Source: Lentimonas sp. CC4
Lineage (GTDB): Bacteria > Verrucomicrobiota > Verrucomicrobiia > Opitutales > Coraliomargaritaceae
Direction of reading: 5' to 3'
DNA: 64,000 bases
Assembly (NCBI RefSeq): GCF_902728235.1
Contig: NZ_CACVBO010000002.1
Coordinates: forward strand, 744,001 to 808,000
Part shown: positions 63,030 to 64,000 of the stretch, in pieces
How positions within the stretch are numbered: the stretch's first letter is position 1
Layout: every line of letters begins with the position of its first letter
The notes under the pieces: model-generated
Told to the model about the DNA's origin: nothing
What the model saw: only the letters and a program-made list of their open reading frames with translations
The model's database searches: none
Made by a program: the position numbers and the translations under genes

Positions 63030-64000
63030 ATGAGCATTTCACGTCGACATTTTTTGAAGGCCTCTGTCGGTTCGGCAGCGCTGGCATCCTCCCCCGCAGC
63101 AATGGCGCAAGTTGTTGCAGGCAGTAAGGTGCAAAAGCGAAAATTCGGACGCCATGACGATTTGGTGAGTGTGGTCGGCATTGGTGGACATACCCTCTAT
63201 TTATCTGGCTCGCAAGACGACGCCAACGAGATCTGCGCTAAGGCAATCGACCACGGCATCAACTTTTTTGACAACGCTTGGTGCTACCACGACAACGAGG
63301 CAGAGGTCTACATGGGCAACGCGCTCAAGGGCAAGCGGGACAAGGCCTTTCTAATGACGAAGCTCTGCCCTTACCACATCGGGAAACGCGATTTGGTGCC
63401 AACCCTGGCAGGTTCGATGAAGGGTATTGAAGATTCATTGCGCCGCCTGAAAACCGACCATTTGGATCTGTTAATGATGCATCAGGTCTCCCATGACGAC
63501 GTCAAGGATGCCTATCGCAATGAAGGCGCGATTGAAGCCCTGGAACTCGCGAAGCAACAAGGCAAAATCCGTTACGCAGGATTCACGGGGCATTCCGACC
63601 CAAAGATACACATTGAAATGATCGAGCAAGGCTACGAATGGGATGCTATGCTGATTCCGATCTCCGCTCAAAATGCGATGAATTCTAGAGCATTTGAGAA
63701 GGTCATTCCACTTTGTGGAGAAAAGGGCATCGCAGTCTTCGGTATGAAGGGCTTTGGCGGCAGTCGTCGAACGAACCTACATAAAAAGACTACCGTCGAA
63801 GAAGTCCTACGCTACTCTTTGAGTTACGAGCCTGTTTGCACGCAATTGATCGGTATTGATCGCTTGGAGTTTCTCGATAAAGCCATCGTGGCGGGCTCCA
63901 CGATTCAGCCGATGTCAGCAAAAGAGCGTGGCGCCTATGCTTCCGTGAATGAGCCGACTGAACAGAATTATGCAGAGCTCATGTATGGCGAAACAGTCTA
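63030..64000 (+). CDS. Tat-exported aldo/keto reductase, 3' end beyond the window
   Basis: The first 323 residues are present and the frame is open at the edge. A twin-arginine signal, SISRRHFLKASVGSAALASS, precedes an aldo/keto reductase domain with the catalytic tetrad Asp81 and Tyr86 (FFDNAWCYHD), Lys111 (LMTKLC) and His151 (LLMMHQV). Exported Tat-type AKRs are common in Planctomycetes and Verrucomicrobia; they reduce or oxidise sugar-like carbonyls with NAD(P)H, and a lactaldehyde or fucose-product role is only a guess. Met at 63030 is the only start that keeps the signal. No regulon motif is upstream. Confidence 0.93.
   Translation, partial: MSISRRHFLKASVGSAALASSPAAMAQVVAGSKVQKRKFGRHDDLVSVVGIGGHTLYLSGSQDDANEICAKAIDHGINFFDNAWCYHDNEAEVYMGNALKGKRDKAFLMTKLCPYHIGKRDLVPTLAGSMKGIEDSLRRLKTDHLDLLMMHQVSHDDVKDAYRNEGAIEALELAKQQGKIRYAGFTGHSDPKIHIEMIEQGYEWDAMLIPISAQNAMNSRAFEKVIPLCGEKGIAVFGMKGFGGSRRTNLHKKTTVEEVLRYSLSYEPVCTQLIGIDRLEFLDKAIVAGSTIQPMSAKERGAYASVNEPTEQNYAELMYGETV

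Overview
The window (64 kb) looks like part of a Verrucomicrobiota chromosome, probably a marine member of Opitutae (Puniceicoccales, Lentimonas/Coraliomargarita type). The reasons are PEP-CTERM proteins ending in a TSVMIRRRR-type tail, an exosortase locus, a very large PilX-like prepilin protein, Tat-exported GH116 enzymes and a dense set of S1 sulfatases with GH29, GH95 and GH117-like enzymes. That enzyme set is what is known for degradation of sulfated, fucose-containing algal polysaccharide (fucoidan-like). The substrate is inferred from family membership only. No rRNA, tRNA or CRISPR array was seen.

Layout. 1-3.4 kb: a sulfatase cut by the window edge, a GH29 fucosidase and a small membrane-anchored protein. 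3.7-12.1 kb: a 1711-residue secreted beta-helix/LamG protein, divergent from a histidine kinase and LuxR-type response regulator. 12.4-17.2 kb: a ThuA-LamG protein, a PAS-AraC regulator and two PEP-CTERM proteins. 17.8-31.4 kb: three GH117-like proteins, an unknown carbohydrate-binding/nucleoside-hydrolase-like protein, a GH95 fucosidase and three sulfatases, one with Ser in place of the modified Cys. 31.4-33.4 kb: a degenerate stretch of repeats and gene remnants. 33.4-44.1 kb: one minus-strand run of seven genes (sulfatase, GH117-like, GH29, sulfatase, GH116, SGNH esterase, sulfatase truncated by an inverted-repeat element). 44.7-50.4 kb: a PilX-like giant protein and two tandem paralogues of unknown function. 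50.4-57.2 kb: a sulfatase, a PEP-CTERM protein and a LamG-GH116 protein. 57.5-62.6 kb: TPR protein, exosortase and EpsI-like protein, convergent with a small protein carrying an unusual sorting tail. The window ends in a Tat-exported aldo/keto reductase.

The most notable signal is a repeated promoter architecture. Upstream of at least twelve transcription units lies an asymmetric motif, roughly AATACC then TTCCAGTGATAGGC (or ...GTGATATAC), followed after exactly 21 bp (18 bp in two cases) by a -10-like hexamer (TATAAT, TATACA, TATGAT, TATCCT). It replaces the -35 box and precedes fucosidase, sulfatase, GH116, GH117-like, ThuA and all three canonical PEP-CTERM genes. This looks like one activator-controlled polysaccharide regulon that includes surface-sorted proteins. 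The PAS-AraC protein at 14260-15006 is the local candidate regulator. The motif also fixes the start of the GH95 gene.

Intergenic DNA is rich in small inverted-repeat elements: a MITE-like family (A) with four copies, a ~150-250 bp family (B) with three, an inverted-repeat family (C) with two full copies and one half copy, and single elements. Two gene remnants directly abut such elements, and one element supplies the stop codon of a truncated sulfatase.
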